A DNA stretch of 64,000 nt from Devosia sp. 67-54 (lineage in GTDB: Bacteria > Pseudomonadota > Alphaproteobacteria > Rhizobiales > Devosiaceae), in assembly GCF_001899075.1 (NCBI RefSeq), contig NZ_MKVA01000005.1, forward strand, positions 558,001-622,000, written 5' to 3'. Position numbers and translations under genes: made by a program. Shown in pieces: positions 31,836 through 43,485 of the stretch. Below the pieces are notes generated by a model. The model saw only the letters and a list, made by a program, of their open reading frames with translations, ran no database searches and was not told the origin of the DNA. How positions within the stretch are numbered: the first letter of the stretch is position 1; the number at the start of each line of letters is the position of its first letter.

Positions 31836-31986
31836 GCCTCGCCGCCGCTTACTAAACGGCGCTTAGCATGTGTTGCCCATGCACCACGCAGGCGCTGAAT
31901 CGACTGTTAAATTTCGGTAGGTCTTGCGACGGAAAGTTGTGCGACCCAACTGCCGGGCATAGGGTGCCGGGGCTGGAGGCCGTTTT

Positions 31987-33339
31987 ATGGTGTTCTTTCG
32001 TAGTGTGCGGGCGGGCGCGCTAGCAATTGTGATGTGTTCGGTGCCGGCGATGGCGCATGCGGAGACGCTGCGCGAAGCCCTCACCAGTGCGTATCTCAAC
32101 AACCCGACCATCCTGTCGTCGTTGCTCAATGTGAAGGCAACGGCCGAAAATATTGCGCTGGCCAAGGCGGCGCAGCGGCCGTCGATCGGGGCGTCGGCCT
32201 CGGTCACGCAAAGTTATGTGCCGGGCTATGCGGTGCCCCCGCCGGTGGGAACCGTCGGGGCCAGCATCACCCAGACCATCTTCGACAATTTCAAGAGCGA
32301 TGCCGACATCGAGGCGGCGCGGGCGCTGACCGAGGCCAGCCGCTATGCGCTGCAGAACGCCGAGCAGAACGTCCTTCTGGCGGTGGTGCAGGCCTATATG
32401 GGCGTCATCCAGAACACCCAGCTCGTGCAGTTGCGCCAGGCCAACGTCAAATTCTACCAGGCGCAGGTCGACAGCGCCAACGACCGGCTGAAGATCGGCG
32501 AGGGCACCAAGATCGACGTGTCGCAGGCGCAGGCGCGTCTGGCGCAGGGCACCGCGTCGTACCAGTCGGCGGTGTCGGCGCTGCAGACCAGCCAGGCCAC
32601 CTATGAGCGTTATGTCGGCCATAAGCCGCGCAACCTCACCTCGAGCTACAGCCTCGGCAAGCTGATGCCGCGCAGCGTCGATGCGGCGGTGAAGGAAGCG
32701 GTGGCGGCCAATCCCGCCATCCTTTCGGCCAAGGCGGCGATCCGTGCGGCGCAGGCCAATTCCGATTCCGCCAACGCCGCCTTCGGGCCGACGCTGACGG
32801 CCGCCGGCTCGCTCGGCGCCACCGTGTTCGGCGGCGGCGCGACCACGCCGTCGGTGCCGACGGCGAGCGTCAAGTTCAGCCTCACCGTGCCGATCTATGG
32901 CGGCGGCGCGCTGGGCGCCAGCATCCGCAAGGCCAACATCAACCAGGTCAAGAGCGAGGTCGACGCGCTGGCGGCGCGCGACCAGATCAAGGAATCGGTG
33001 ATCACCGCCTGGAGCACGCTGCAGAACGCCTCGGCCCAGATTACCTCCGCCAATTCGGCGGTGTCGGCCGGCGACCTCAGCCTGCAGGGCACCATCCAGG
33101 AGCGCGACGTGGGGCAGGCGACGACGCTCGACGTGCTCAACGCCCAGTCCGAGCTGACGTCGGTCAAGGAAGGGCTGATTCAGGCCAATGCCAGCAAGGT
33201 GATCGCCTCGTTTGCGCTGGTCGCGGCGACCGGCCATCTCACCGCCGCCGATCTCGGGCTCAACGTCGAGGTCAAGACCGGCGAGGACTACATCGCCAAG
33301 GTCGAAGACGTCTGGGCAGAACTGCGCGCGCTCGACTGA
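31987..33339 (+). CDS. tolC: TolC-family outer-membrane efflux / secretion channel
   Basis: A 450-residue outer-membrane factor that forms the trimeric exit duct for efflux pumps and type I secretion. Residues 1-24 form a signal peptide (ALAIVMCSVPAMAHA). Two tandem TolC repeats follow, each with long coiled helices (IALAKAAQRPSIGASASV, NSDSANAAFGPTLTAAGSLG) and LREALTSAYLNNPTILS at the start. Motifs include GEGTKIDVSQAQARLAQG and ERDVGQATTLDVLNAQSEL, the family signature at matching places of the two halves. RBS TGGAGG precedes ATG 31987. Confidence 0.95.
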   Translation: MVFFRSVRAGALAIVMCSVPAMAHAETLREALTSAYLNNPTILSSLLNVKATAENIALAKAAQRPSIGASASVTQSYVPGYAVPPPVGTVGASITQTIFDNFKSDADIEAARALTEASRYALQNAEQNVLLAVVQAYMGVIQNTQLVQLRQANVKFYQAQVDSANDRLKIGEGTKIDVSQAQARLAQGTASYQSAVSALQTSQATYERYVGHKPRNLTSSYSLGKLMPRSVDAAVKEAVAANPAILSAKAAIRAAQANSDSANAAFGPTLTAAGSLGATVFGGGATTPSVPTASVKFSLTVPIYGGGALGASIRKANINQVKSEVDALAARDQIKESVITAWSTLQNASAQITSANSAVSAGDLSLQGTIQERDVGQATTLDVLNAQSELTSVKEGLIQANASKVIASFALVAATGHLTAADLGLNVEVKTGEDYIAKVEDVWAELRALD

Positions 33340-33420
33340 GCGCGCGTTTACCCGACTCTGTCGCGGTGCTAGCCCTCAGGCGCCCTGCCCATTGCGGCAG
33401 GAAGCTTGGGGGAAAATTCT

Positions 33421-33801
33421 ATGAAAACGCTGCCGTTCTGGTTCCTGGCGCTGGGCACGCTGTTCGTCATCGTGGGGATGGCGTGGGGCATCCAGATGTC
33501 GATGACGCAGGATTTCACGCTGGCGCCGGCGCACGCCCACAACAACCTCGTCGGCTTCGTCGTCATGGCCGTCTACGGGGTCTACTACCGGCTGGTGCCG
33601 GCGGCGGCCGCCAGGCCGCTGGCGGTGGTGCATTTCTGGACGGCGCTGCTGGGCGTGCTGACATTCGTTCCGGGCATCGCCCTGGCCGTCACCGGCAAGG
33701 GTGAAATTCTCGCCGCCGTCGGCTCGATCCTCGTGCTGGTGTCGATGCTGATCTTCGGCTGGACGGTGTGGACCAACAAGGCCGGCCTCACCAACGCCTG
33801 A
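33421..33801 (+). CDS. Small four-helix membrane protein related to heme-copper oxidase subunit I
   Basis: A 126-residue protein with four hydrophobic helices (residues about 6-23, 40-60, 66-84 and 95-115). The motif PAHAHNNLVGFVVMAVYGVYYRLVP has the His pattern found in small relatives of cytochrome oxidase subunit I (HAHxNLxG), but other catalytic His residues are absent, so it is not a full oxidase. Start ATG 33421 is preceded by TGGGGGAAAA. It lies between tolC and popZ, where most relatives I know have none, so it may be an insertion. The function is unknown. Confidence 0.75.
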   Translation: MKTLPFWFLALGTLFVIVGMAWGIQMSMTQDFTLAPAHAHNNLVGFVVMAVYGVYYRLVPAAAARPLAVVHFWTALLGVLTFVPGIALAVTGKGEILAAVGSILVLVSMLIFGWTVWTNKAGLTNA

Positions 33802-33975
33802 CGGCGCGGCGCCCGTGTCCGGGTCGGCCGATCCGGACGCAAAGGCTGGGGAAGATCGCGGCGGGCCAAGGCTTTGCGTCGCAAAAATCACCATATCGGC
33901 CTAGAGTGACCGGTGGCGAATCAAGCGCAGTTTTTGCGGGATTGCGCGCTCGTCCAGTGTTCGAATGAGGCCTTG

Positions 33976-34776
33976 ATGAACAAACCGGCGACCAAAGAGC
34001 CGTCAATGGACGAGATTCTGTCGTCCATCAGGCAGATCATTGCCGATGATGACGCTGCGGTCGCGCCGCCGCCGGCCCGGCCGGCCACCGCCGCTGCGCC
34101 GGCGCCGCAGCCGATCAAGCCCGCAATGTCGCCGCCGGCCGCCGCCGCGCCGAGGTCCGCACCCCAGCCGGCCCCGGCCGCGCCGCTGGCCCTGTCGCCG
34201 GCGCAGATGCTCGATCCGGAACCTGCCGCAGCCAGAAATGACTTCTCGGCGATGCTGGCCGAGTTCGAGCCGGAGCCGGCCGACGCCGATCCGGCCGCCG
34301 CGTTCCTCGCCGACGAGCCGGAACTGATCGATCCGGAAGACGTGGCCTTCGAGCCCGAGCCCGAGCCGGATCCCGAACCGGCGCCTGCACCGGAGCCCGT
34401 ACGCGCGCCCGAGCCGGCGCCCGTCGCAACGGCGCCGGAGCCGCCGCCCGCGCCGTCGCCCCGGGTCGAGGCGGCTGCCGTTCCGCCGCCGCGCCCGGCG
34501 ATGTCGGTCTCGCAGGCCGCGCCGCTGCCCGACCCGACGCTGTCGAACGACATGGCGGAGCAATTGCTGGCGCCCGCCACCGACGCGGCGGTGCAGGGCG
34601 CGATGTCGCGGCTCGGCGCCGTCGCCAGCATGGGGATCGGCGGCATGACCGTCGAGGCGATGATCCGCGAGATGCTCAAGCCCATGCTCAAGGACTGGCT
34701 GGACGAAAACCTGCCGGCGCTGGTCGAGCGCATGGTGGAAAAGGAAATCGCCCGCATTTCGCGCGGCGTGAAGTAG
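33976..34776 (+). CDS. popZ: PopZ-like polar organising protein (DUF2497)
   Basis: A 266-residue protein that assembles at cell poles and anchors ParB and cell-cycle regulators. The N-terminal helix PSMDEILSSIRQIIADDD is the partner-binding region; residues 40-190 are a long Pro/Ala/Glu-rich acidic linker; the C-terminus (LEAMIREMLKPMLKDWLDENLPALVERMVEKEIARI type sequence, written here in part) forms the oligomerisation helices. I start at ATG 33976 (MNKPATKEPSMDEIL), since residues upstream show no conservation. It lies before valS as in other Hyphomicrobiales. Confidence 0.9.
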   Translation: MNKPATKEPSMDEILSSIRQIIADDDAAVAPPPARPATAAAPAPQPIKPAMSPPAAAAPRSAPQPAPAAPLALSPAQMLDPEPAAARNDFSAMLAEFEPEPADADPAAAFLADEPELIDPEDVAFEPEPEPDPEPAPAPEPVRAPEPAPVATAPEPPPAPSPRVEAAAVPPPRPAMSVSQAAPLPDPTLSNDMAEQLLAPATDAAVQGAMSRLGAVASMGIGGMTVEAMIREMLKPMLKDWLDENLPALVERMVEKEIARISRGVK

Positions 34777-34887
34777 CCGTCCGAACGCTGGCGGCTGTTG
34801 ACTTTGCGCCACCGGCCTTGCTTTAGACCCTGACTCCCGATTTCTCGCCCGCCCGGCACCGCGGCGGGCCGCTGCTGCTGGACCATC

Positions 34888-37731
<2,844 letters not shown>

Positions 37732-37751
37732 GCGCGGCGGCGGAGGATCGG

Positions 37752-38762
37752 ATGGACGACGCCAAAGCTTCCCGCCGCAGCAGGCCGACCGTCCGCGAGG
37801 CGACCGAGTTCGACGCCACCGCCTTCGTCTTCGACGGCAAGGGCGGGGTGAAGCCGGTGGACTTCCCGGCCGTCGCGGCCGAGCCGCCGGCCAAGGGCTT
37901 CCTGCTGATCGCCGGCAGCCTGTCCTCGCCCGACTTCCGCGTCTGGCTGCACGACAATCTCGAAGCGCCCGCGGCCGAGGGGCTGACCGCGGTCGACCAG
38001 CACGCCCGTTGCACCGTGCTCGAGGACAAGGCGCTGGTGGTGCTCAAGGTGGTGCGGCCGAAAAGCGACCCGGACGACCTCAGCCGGCAGACCATGGCGC
38101 TGTGGCTCGAAAAGAGCCGCGTGGTCATCGCCAGCAAGCTGCAGCTCACCGAACTGGTGAGCGTGGCGCAATGGCAGCAATCGCGGCACGCGCCGCTCAG
38201 CCCCGCCGACCTGATCGCGCGCATGGGCATGCGGGCCGCCGATCGCGCCGAGCCGCTGGTCGAGCATCTGGGCGACCGGCTCGACAGCATCGAGGAGGCG
38301 ATCATGGCCGCCCGCGGCCACGAGCATCGCAACGACCTCACCCGGCTGCGCCGCTCGCTCATCAGCCTCAGGCGCCTGCTGTGGCCGCAGCGCGACGTGC
38401 TCAACACGCTCGAAATCGAGGATCTGTCGTTCCTCACCACCCGCGACCGGGCGCGGCTGCGGGAGGCGTCGGCCCGCAGCGCCCGGCTCGGTGACGAGCT
38501 GCAGATCCTGGCCGAGCGGGCGGCGCTGGTGCACGAGCAGGTGCTCGACACCCGCGCCGAGCAGATGAACCGCACCATGCTGGTGCTGACTGCGGCCACG
38601 GTCATCGCCATGCCGATGACGGTGGTGTCCGGCCTCCTCGGCATGAATGTCGCCGGTATCCCGTTCTCGCAGAGCCCCGAGGCGTTCTGGTTCGTGGTGG
38701 TCGGGCTCGCCGTCGTCGGCAGCGCCATGGTGTGGTTCATGCGCACGCGCAAATGGCTGTAG
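37752..38762 (+). CDS. CorA/ZntB-family divalent cation transporter
   Basis: A 336-residue protein with a large cytoplasmic N-terminal domain and two C-terminal membrane helices (residues about 275-296 and 308-328). The signature G-M-N at about 297-299 lies at the end of the first helix (VVSGLLGMNVAGIPF). The start (TEFDATAFVFDGKGGVKPVDF) and the GIPF loop fit ZntB, which moves zinc with protons, better than CorA proper, whose loop is usually PE-rich. The substrate cannot be fixed from sequence. It starts 20 bases after valS; a hairpin lies just after its stop. Confidence 0.88.
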   Translation: MDDAKASRRSRPTVREATEFDATAFVFDGKGGVKPVDFPAVAAEPPAKGFLLIAGSLSSPDFRVWLHDNLEAPAAEGLTAVDQHARCTVLEDKALVVLKVVRPKSDPDDLSRQTMALWLEKSRVVIASKLQLTELVSVAQWQQSRHAPLSPADLIARMGMRAADRAEPLVEHLGDRLDSIEEAIMAARGHEHRNDLTRLRRSLISLRRLLWPQRDVLNTLEIEDLSFLTTRDRARLREASARSARLGDELQILAERAALVHEQVLDTRAEQMNRTMLVLTAATVIAMPMTVVSGLLGMNVAGIPFSQSPEAFWFVVVGLAVVGSAMVWFMRTRKWL

Positions 38763-38780
38763 CCGCCGGGCCACGGCGGC
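38762..38780 (+). terminator. Hairpin after the CorA/ZntB gene
   Basis: GCCGCCG (38762-38768) pairs with CGGCGGC (38774-38780) over five bases and is followed by ATTTGT. It sits directly at the stop, so it probably ends this transcript. Confidence 0.5.
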
Positions 38781-38990
38781 ATTTGTGCCATTCCTGCAAC
38801 AGCGATTGCGAATCCTGAACGGGAGCTGAACCGGCAACCATTCGGTAGGTCCTGACGCCACAATCTCTCCCCAAACGGAGGCGAGGACGGGATCAGGGAA
38901 CGGGGCTCGAAGCGGCGAAGATCGCGACGAGCCTGCAGCGTACCGGAGTGGCCGGTTCCGATCTTGCACCCTTAGCGGGCCGCGCGGATA

Positions 38991-39010
38991 AGCGCTTGTT
39001 TGGAAGCGCT
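38991..39010. promoter_or_regulatory. Inverted repeat upstream of ilvD
   Basis: AGCGCTT (38991-38997), six bases, then AAGCGCT (39004-39010), ending 32 bases before the ilvD ATG. It could be an operator or an mRNA hairpin. The rest of the 280-base gap (38763-39042) shows no open gene I trust. Confidence 0.35.
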
Positions 39011-39042
39011 CTAAACGCGGGCGACGCCAGGGGAGTGGACTG

Positions 39043-40767
39043 ATGGATAGCAACTACGTCGACAAATCGCGGCTGCCGAGCCGGCATGTGACAGAAGGGC
39101 CGGAGCGCGCGCCGCACCGCTCCTACCTCTATGCCATGGGGCTCACGAGCCAGCAGATTCACCAGCCGCTGGTCGGCGTGGCGACGGCGTGGAACGAGGC
39201 CGCTCCCTGCAACATCTCGCTGCAGCGCCAGGCGCAGGCGGTCAAGAAGGGCGTCGCCGCCAATCACGGCACGCCACGCGAATTCACCACCATCACCGTC
39301 ACCGACGGCATGGCGATGGGCCATGCCGGCATGAAGTCCTCGCTGGCGTCGCGCGACGTCATCGCCGACTCGGTCGAGCTCACCATGCGCGGCCACAGCT
39401 ACGACGCGCTGGTCGCCATGGCCGGCTGCGACAAGAGCCTGCCGGGCATGATGATGGCGATGATCCGGCTCAACGTGCCGTCGATCTTCATCTATGGCGG
39501 CACCATCCTGCCCGGCCGCTACCAGGGCCGCGACATCGTGGTGCAGGATCTGTTCGAGGCGGTGGGCCTGCATTCGGTCGGCAAGATGGACGACGAGACG
39601 CTGGACGAGATGGAGCGCGTGGCGTGCCCCTCGGCCGGCTCCTGCGGCGGCCAGTACACCGCCAACACCATGGCCATGGTGGCCGAGGCCATCGGCCTTG
39701 CGCTCCCCTACAGCTGCGGCGCACCGGCGCCCTACGAGATTCGCGACGCCTTCTGCGCCGCCGCCGGCGAGCAGGTGATGGAGCTGCTGAAGACGCAGCT
39801 CCGGCCGCGCCAGATCGTCACCCGCAAGGCCTTCGAGAACGCCGCCATGACGGTCGCCGCCACCGGTGGCTCGACCAATGCGGCGCTGCATCTGCCGGCG
39901 ATGGCGCACGAGGCCGGCATCGCGTTCGACCTGTTCGACGTCGGCGAAATCTTCCGCCGGACGCCCTATATCGGCGACCTCAAGCCGGGCGGGAAATACG
40001 TCGCCAAGGATCTGTTCGAGGCCGGCGGCATCCCGCTGGTGATGAAGGCGCTGCTCGAGGGCGGATACCTGCACGGCGACTGCATGACGGTGACCGGCAA
40101 GACCGTCGCCGAGAACCTCGCCAACGTGAAATGGAACGACAAGCAGGACGTCGTGCGCCCCACCAGGAGCCCGATCTCGCCCACCGGCGGCGTCGTCTCG
40201 CTCAAGGGCAATCTCGCCCCCGACGGGGCCATCGTGAAGGTCGCCGGGCTCAAGACCCAGCGCTTCGTCGGGCCGGCGCGCGTCTTCGACACCGAGGAAG
40301 CCTGCTTCGAGGCGGTCAATACGCGGACCTACAAGGAAGGCGACGTGCTCGTCATCCGCTATGAGGGCCCCAAGGGCGGCCCGGGCATGCGCGAGATGCT
40401 GTCGACCACGGCGGCGCTCTACGGCCAGGGCATGGGCGACAAGGTCGCGCTCATCACCGACGGCCGCTTTTCGGGCGCGACGCGCGGCTTCTGCATCGGC
40501 CATGTCGGGCCGGAGGCGGCGGTCGGCGGTCCGATCGCGCTGATCAGGGACGGCGACATCATCACCCTCGACGCCGTCACCGGGGAAATCTCGGTGAATG
40601 TCAGCGAGGACGAGTTTGCCCGGCGCAGGACGAGCTGGGCGCCGCGCGAGTCCGAATATGGCTCGGGCGCGATCTGGAAGTATGCCCAGCTCGTGGGGCC
40701 GGCGCGCTACGGGGCGCTGACCAATCCGGGCGCGAAGGGCGAAAAGGAGCAGTATGCGGATATCTAG
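39043..40767 (+). CDS. ilvD: Dihydroxy-acid dehydratase
   Basis: A 574-residue Fe-S enzyme that converts 2,3-dihydroxy acids to 2-keto acids in valine, isoleucine and pantothenate synthesis. Cluster ligands are Cys in EAAPCNISLQ (near 56), AGCDKSLPGM (near 129) and CPSAGSCGGQYTANTM (near 202). The end has ITDGRFSGATRGFCIGHVGPEAAVGGPIAL, typical of the family. Length fits the bacterial type. It is preceded by a 280-base gap that probably holds its promoter and overlaps the Sel1 gene by 14 bases. Confidence 0.97.
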   Translation: MDSNYVDKSRLPSRHVTEGPERAPHRSYLYAMGLTSQQIHQPLVGVATAWNEAAPCNISLQRQAQAVKKGVAANHGTPREFTTITVTDGMAMGHAGMKSSLASRDVIADSVELTMRGHSYDALVAMAGCDKSLPGMMMAMIRLNVPSIFIYGGTILPGRYQGRDIVVQDLFEAVGLHSVGKMDDETLDEMERVACPSAGSCGGQYTANTMAMVAEAIGLALPYSCGAPAPYEIRDAFCAAAGEQVMELLKTQLRPRQIVTRKAFENAAMTVAATGGSTNAALHLPAMAHEAGIAFDLFDVGEIFRRTPYIGDLKPGGKYVAKDLFEAGGIPLVMKALLEGGYLHGDCMTVTGKTVAENLANVKWNDKQDVVRPTRSPISPTGGVVSLKGNLAPDGAIVKVAGLKTQRFVGPARVFDTEEACFEAVNTRTYKEGDVLVIRYEGPKGGPGMREMLSTTAALYGQGMGDKVALITDGRFSGATRGFCIGHVGPEAAVGGPIALIRDGDIITLDAVTGEISVNVSEDEFARRRTSWAPRESEYGSGAIWKYAQLVGPARYGALTNPGAKGEKEQYADI

Positions 40768-41635
40768 AGGTGCCTCGGCCCTCATTTCCGTAAGTGTGTT
40801 GTCGGCGCTGCTTGGGGCGGCGCCGGCTTTTGCGCAGGACAAGCCGCCGCTGCCGCCTGCCGATATTCCGGGCCCCGCGGCTACCGCTCCGGCGCAGCCG
40901 ATGCCCGATGCCAGCACCGCGGTCGACGCCGCGCAGGCGATGGCGAGCGCCATGGACGGCGCCGGCGGCGGCATCTCCTCGGCGGAGCAGATCGCGGCGC
41001 TGCAGGATGCGGCGACCGCCGGCGATCCGATGGCGCAGTGGCAGCTCGGGCTGATGTATGAGAGCGGCGAGGGCGTGGCGCAGGACAAGGCCAAGGCCTT
41101 CGGCTATTTCGCCCAGATCGCCGACCAGCACGCCGATACGGCGCCGCGCGGCGTCGAAGCCGATATCGTCGCCCACTCCTTCGTCAAGATGGGCGAATAT
41201 TACAAGGACGGCCTGCCCGAGGCGGGCATCCCCAAGGACGAGGACTATTCGATCCGCCTCCTGCTGCATGCCGCCAGCTATTTCGGCGATGCCGACGCCC
41301 AGTACCGCGTCGGCGAGATGTACCTCGACAAGAACGAGCTCGGCGACAACCCCATCCAGAGCGCGCGCTGGCTGTCGCTGGCGGCCAAGAAGGGGCACGT
41401 GCCGGCGCAGGCCAAGCTCGGCGACATCCTGTTCAACGGCGACGGCGGCCTCAAGGCCAACCGCGTCGAGGGCCTGATGTGGCTCTCGGTCGCCAACCAG
41501 CTGGCGCAGGGCACCGCCGATGCCGGCTGGATTGCCGACCTGCTCAATGCCGACATGTCGGTCGCGACCCCCGACGAGCGCAAGCAGGCCGTCGGCATGG
41601 CCGACCAGCTCGCCACGCAATTCGCCGGGCTCTAG
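40754..41635 (+). CDS. Secreted Sel1-repeat protein
   Basis: A 293-residue protein with a signal peptide (ISVSVLSALLGAAPAFAQ, ends near residue 28), a Pro/Ala-rich linker (DKPPLPPADIPGPAATAP), and at least four Sel1-type helical repeats from about 75 on (GDPMAQWQLGLMYESGEGVAQDKAKAF, GDADAQYRVGEMYLDKNEL, GHVPAQAKLGDILFNGDGG). Such repeats bind partner proteins; the signal peptide places it in the periplasm. The start lies inside the end of ilvD (14-base overlap), so it may be co-transcribed. Partner unknown. Confidence 0.88.
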   Translation: MRISRGASALISVSVLSALLGAAPAFAQDKPPLPPADIPGPAATAPAQPMPDASTAVDAAQAMASAMDGAGGGISSAEQIAALQDAATAGDPMAQWQLGLMYESGEGVAQDKAKAFGYFAQIADQHADTAPRGVEADIVAHSFVKMGEYYKDGLPEAGIPKDEDYSIRLLLHAASYFGDADAQYRVGEMYLDKNELGDNPIQSARWLSLAAKKGHVPAQAKLGDILFNGDGGLKANRVEGLMWLSVANQLAQGTADAGWIADLLNADMSVATPDERKQAVGMADQLATQFAGL

Positions 41636-41808
41636 CCCGAAAACCTGCCCCAGGCGCGGCTGAACAGCCCGGCGATGCCGCCGCGATTGCGCGGCGCCCG
41701 CGGCGGGTCGGGGAAATGCTCCGCCAACTTGCCGCGCTCGCGGCGGATGACGGTGCCGATGCCGAACCGGCACGCCCGGTCGAGGGCGGTTCGCGTGATA
41801 TCGTCCAT
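41632..41808 (-). CDS. Small basic hypothetical protein
   Basis: A 58-residue frame on minus with a good RBS (GGAGAG, six bases before ATG at 41808). It reads MDDITRTALDRACRFGIGTV, then RRERGKLAEHFPDPPRAPRNRGG and a short aromatic end. Its stop overlaps the Sel1 stop in a convergent arrangement. No signal peptide or membrane helix. It is too short to place in a family by eye. The RBS and the empty gap around it are the main support. Confidence 0.5.
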   Translation of the reverse strand: MDDITRTALDRACRFGIGTVIRRERGKLAEHFPDPPRAPRNRGGIAGLFSRAWGRFSG

Positions 41809-41908
41809 GGCTCGCTCTCCTGCCGGATGTGCAAGCTGGTCGATGCAACGATCGGAAATTCGACAGCAGCGGTCGGATGATCTTCTCAACCGGCCTGAAG
41901 TTCACTAT

Positions 41909-41927
41909 TCTGGTCAGTATGACTAGA
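41909..41927. promoter_or_regulatory. Inverted repeat over the antitoxin start, operator candidate
   Basis: TCTGGTCA, three bases, TGACTAGA (7 of 8 pairs), covering the ATG of the antitoxin gene. Toxin-antitoxin operons of this type are usually self-repressed at such sites. Confidence 0.45.
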
Positions 41928-42218
41928 AATCGTGCCACATCGCCCACTGGTCCGCAGTCCGATCACTGGATGCTGCAGGACGCCAAAGCCCGCTTCAGCG
42001 AGTTGGTCCGCCGCGCTCGCAGCAGCGGCCCGCAGCACGTTACCGTGCACGGCCGCGACGAGGTCGTGGTGGTGTCGTCCGAGGAATTCGCCCGCCTGCA
42101 GGGGCGCGGCCGCACCGGGGCGGACCTGGTCGCCGCCCTGCGGGCGATCCCATGGCCGGAAGACATGGTTGAACCCGAAGGAGTGCGCGCGCCGGTCCGC
42201 GAGGTCGACTTTCCCTAG
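41919..42218 (+). CDS. Type II antitoxin, Phd/YefM family
   Basis: A 99-residue antitoxin. The DNA-binding and dimer part is WMLQDAKARFSELVRRARSSGPQHVTVHGRDEVVVVSSEEFARLQ (residues about 17-63), which is characteristic of Phd/YefM. The rest (GADLVAALRAIPWPEDMVEPEGVRAP) is the toxin-neutralising tail and is likely unfolded alone. It ends directly before the VapC-like toxin gene. ATG 41919 is used, though the RBS is weak and ATG 41969 is a possible later start. Confidence 0.88.
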   Translation: MTRNRATSPTGPQSDHWMLQDAKARFSELVRRARSSGPQHVTVHGRDEVVVVSSEEFARLQGRGRTGADLVAALRAIPWPEDMVEPEGVRAPVREVDFP

Positions 42219-42659
42219 ATGGCGATCACGCGCTGGCTGATCGACACCAACGTCGTTTCCGAGCTCAGGCGTTCCCGCCCAGATGCTCGGGTGGTTGGGT
42301 TCCTGTCAGCGCAGCGACTCGATTCCCTGCATATTTCCTGTGTCACGATGGCGGAGCTTCGCTACGGGGTCGCGCGGGCGGTCGACGCCGCACAGGCAGC
42401 GGAAATCGGTGGGTGGGTCGACAGGACAATTCGTCCGATGTTCGTCGGCCGAACCCTCGACGTCAGCGAAGAAACCATGCTGCGATGGCGATATCTCGTC
42501 GAAGGCGGCCGGAAGCTGGGGCATACGTTTCCGCAGCCTGATCTGATCCTCGCAGCGCAGGCGCTCGAGCACGACCTGACGCTGGTCACCCGCAACACGG
42601 CGGATTTCGAACTGGCGCACGTGCCGGTGCTCAACCCCTGGCTCGACCCGGCCGGCTGA
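42219..42659 (+). CDS. Type II toxin, VapC-like PIN-domain ribonuclease
   Basis: A 146-residue PIN-domain toxin that cuts RNA when not bound by its antitoxin. Expected acidic residues are D9 in LIDTNVVSEL, E46 in TMAELRYG, D108 in PQPDLILAAQA and D129 in RNTADFE. Sequence style is that of the FitB/VapC group. The ATG follows the antitoxin stop directly, so the two are translationally linked. All active-site residues appear intact, so the toxin is probably functional. Confidence 0.92.
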   Translation: MAITRWLIDTNVVSELRRSRPDARVVGFLSAQRLDSLHISCVTMAELRYGVARAVDAAQAAEIGGWVDRTIRPMFVGRTLDVSEETMLRWRYLVEGGRKLGHTFPQPDLILAAQALEHDLTLVTRNTADFELAHVPVLNPWLDPAG

Positions 42660-42667
42660 CGGCCGTT

Positions 42668-43447
42668 CTAGAACACGAAGCTGGCTTCCACCGGGACGTG
42701 GTCCGACGGCTTGTCCCAGCCGCGGACTTCGCGGTGCACCAGCACATCGTCGAGGCGGTCGGCGGCCTGCGGCGACAGCAGCAGGTGGTCGATGCGGATG
42801 CCGTCCTGGCGGTCCCAGCCGAAGGTCTTGAAGTCCCAGAAGGTGTAGTGCGGCTCGTCGCTCACGGCGCGCTGCGCGTCGGTGAGGCCGAGGTTCAGCA
42901 GCGTCCGCCAGCGCTCGTGGCTCTCGGGGCGGAACAGCGCGTCGCCCACCCATTTCTCCGGGAACGTCGCGTCGATCGCGGCCGGGATGATGTTGAAATC
43001 GCCGAGCAGGATGAACGGCTCCTCCAACTCCAGCCGCGCCTCGACGAAATTGATCAGCCGGTCCATCCAGCCCAGCTTGTAGGTGAATTTGTCGGTCGTC
43101 ACCGGATTGCCGTTGGGCAGATAGATGCAGCAGACGCGGATGGCGCCGCTTTCGGTCGAGAACACCCCCTCGATCAGCCGCGACTGCTCGTCGCCATCGT
43201 CGCCGGGCAGGCCGCGGGTGACGTCGTCGAAGCGGTGCTTGCTGAGGATGGCGACGCCGTTCCAGCTCTTCTGACCGAAGGTCTCGACATTGTAGCCGAG
43301 CGCCTCGATCTCGAGCCGCGGGAAGGCCTCGTCGACCGACTTGATCTCCTGCAGGCAGACGACGTCGGGCGAGACCTCCTGCAGCCAGCGCAGCAGCGCG
43401 TCCATACGGGCCTTGACGCCGTTGATGTTCCAGGTGGCGATACGCAT
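42668..43447 (-). CDS. xthA: Exodeoxyribonuclease III
   Basis: A 259-residue DNA-repair AP endonuclease and 3' exonuclease. Family motifs are WNINGVKAR (N7), CLQEIKS with metal-binding Glu, CCIYLPNGNPV, LLGDFNIIP with Asp and Asn, and the final KPSDHVPVEASF with catalytic His. The start at 43447 gives MRIATWNINGVKAR, the usual beginning. A longer upstream open frame runs into the serine hydrolase gene on a different frame and is not real. Confidence 0.95.
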   Translation of the reverse strand: MRIATWNINGVKARMDALLRWLQEVSPDVVCLQEIKSVDEAFPRLEIEALGYNVETFGQKSWNGVAILSKHRFDDVTRGLPGDDGDEQSRLIEGVFSTESGAIRVCCIYLPNGNPVTTDKFTYKLGWMDRLINFVEARLELEEPFILLGDFNIIPAAIDATFPEKWVGDALFRPESHERWRTLLNLGLTDAQRAVSDEPHYTFWDFKTFGWDRQDGIRIDHLLLSPQAADRLDDVLVHREVRGWDKPSDHVPVEASFVF

Positions 43448-43485
43448 GGGCGAAACCGTAAACGTCGACTCGGCGGCCGGCAACC

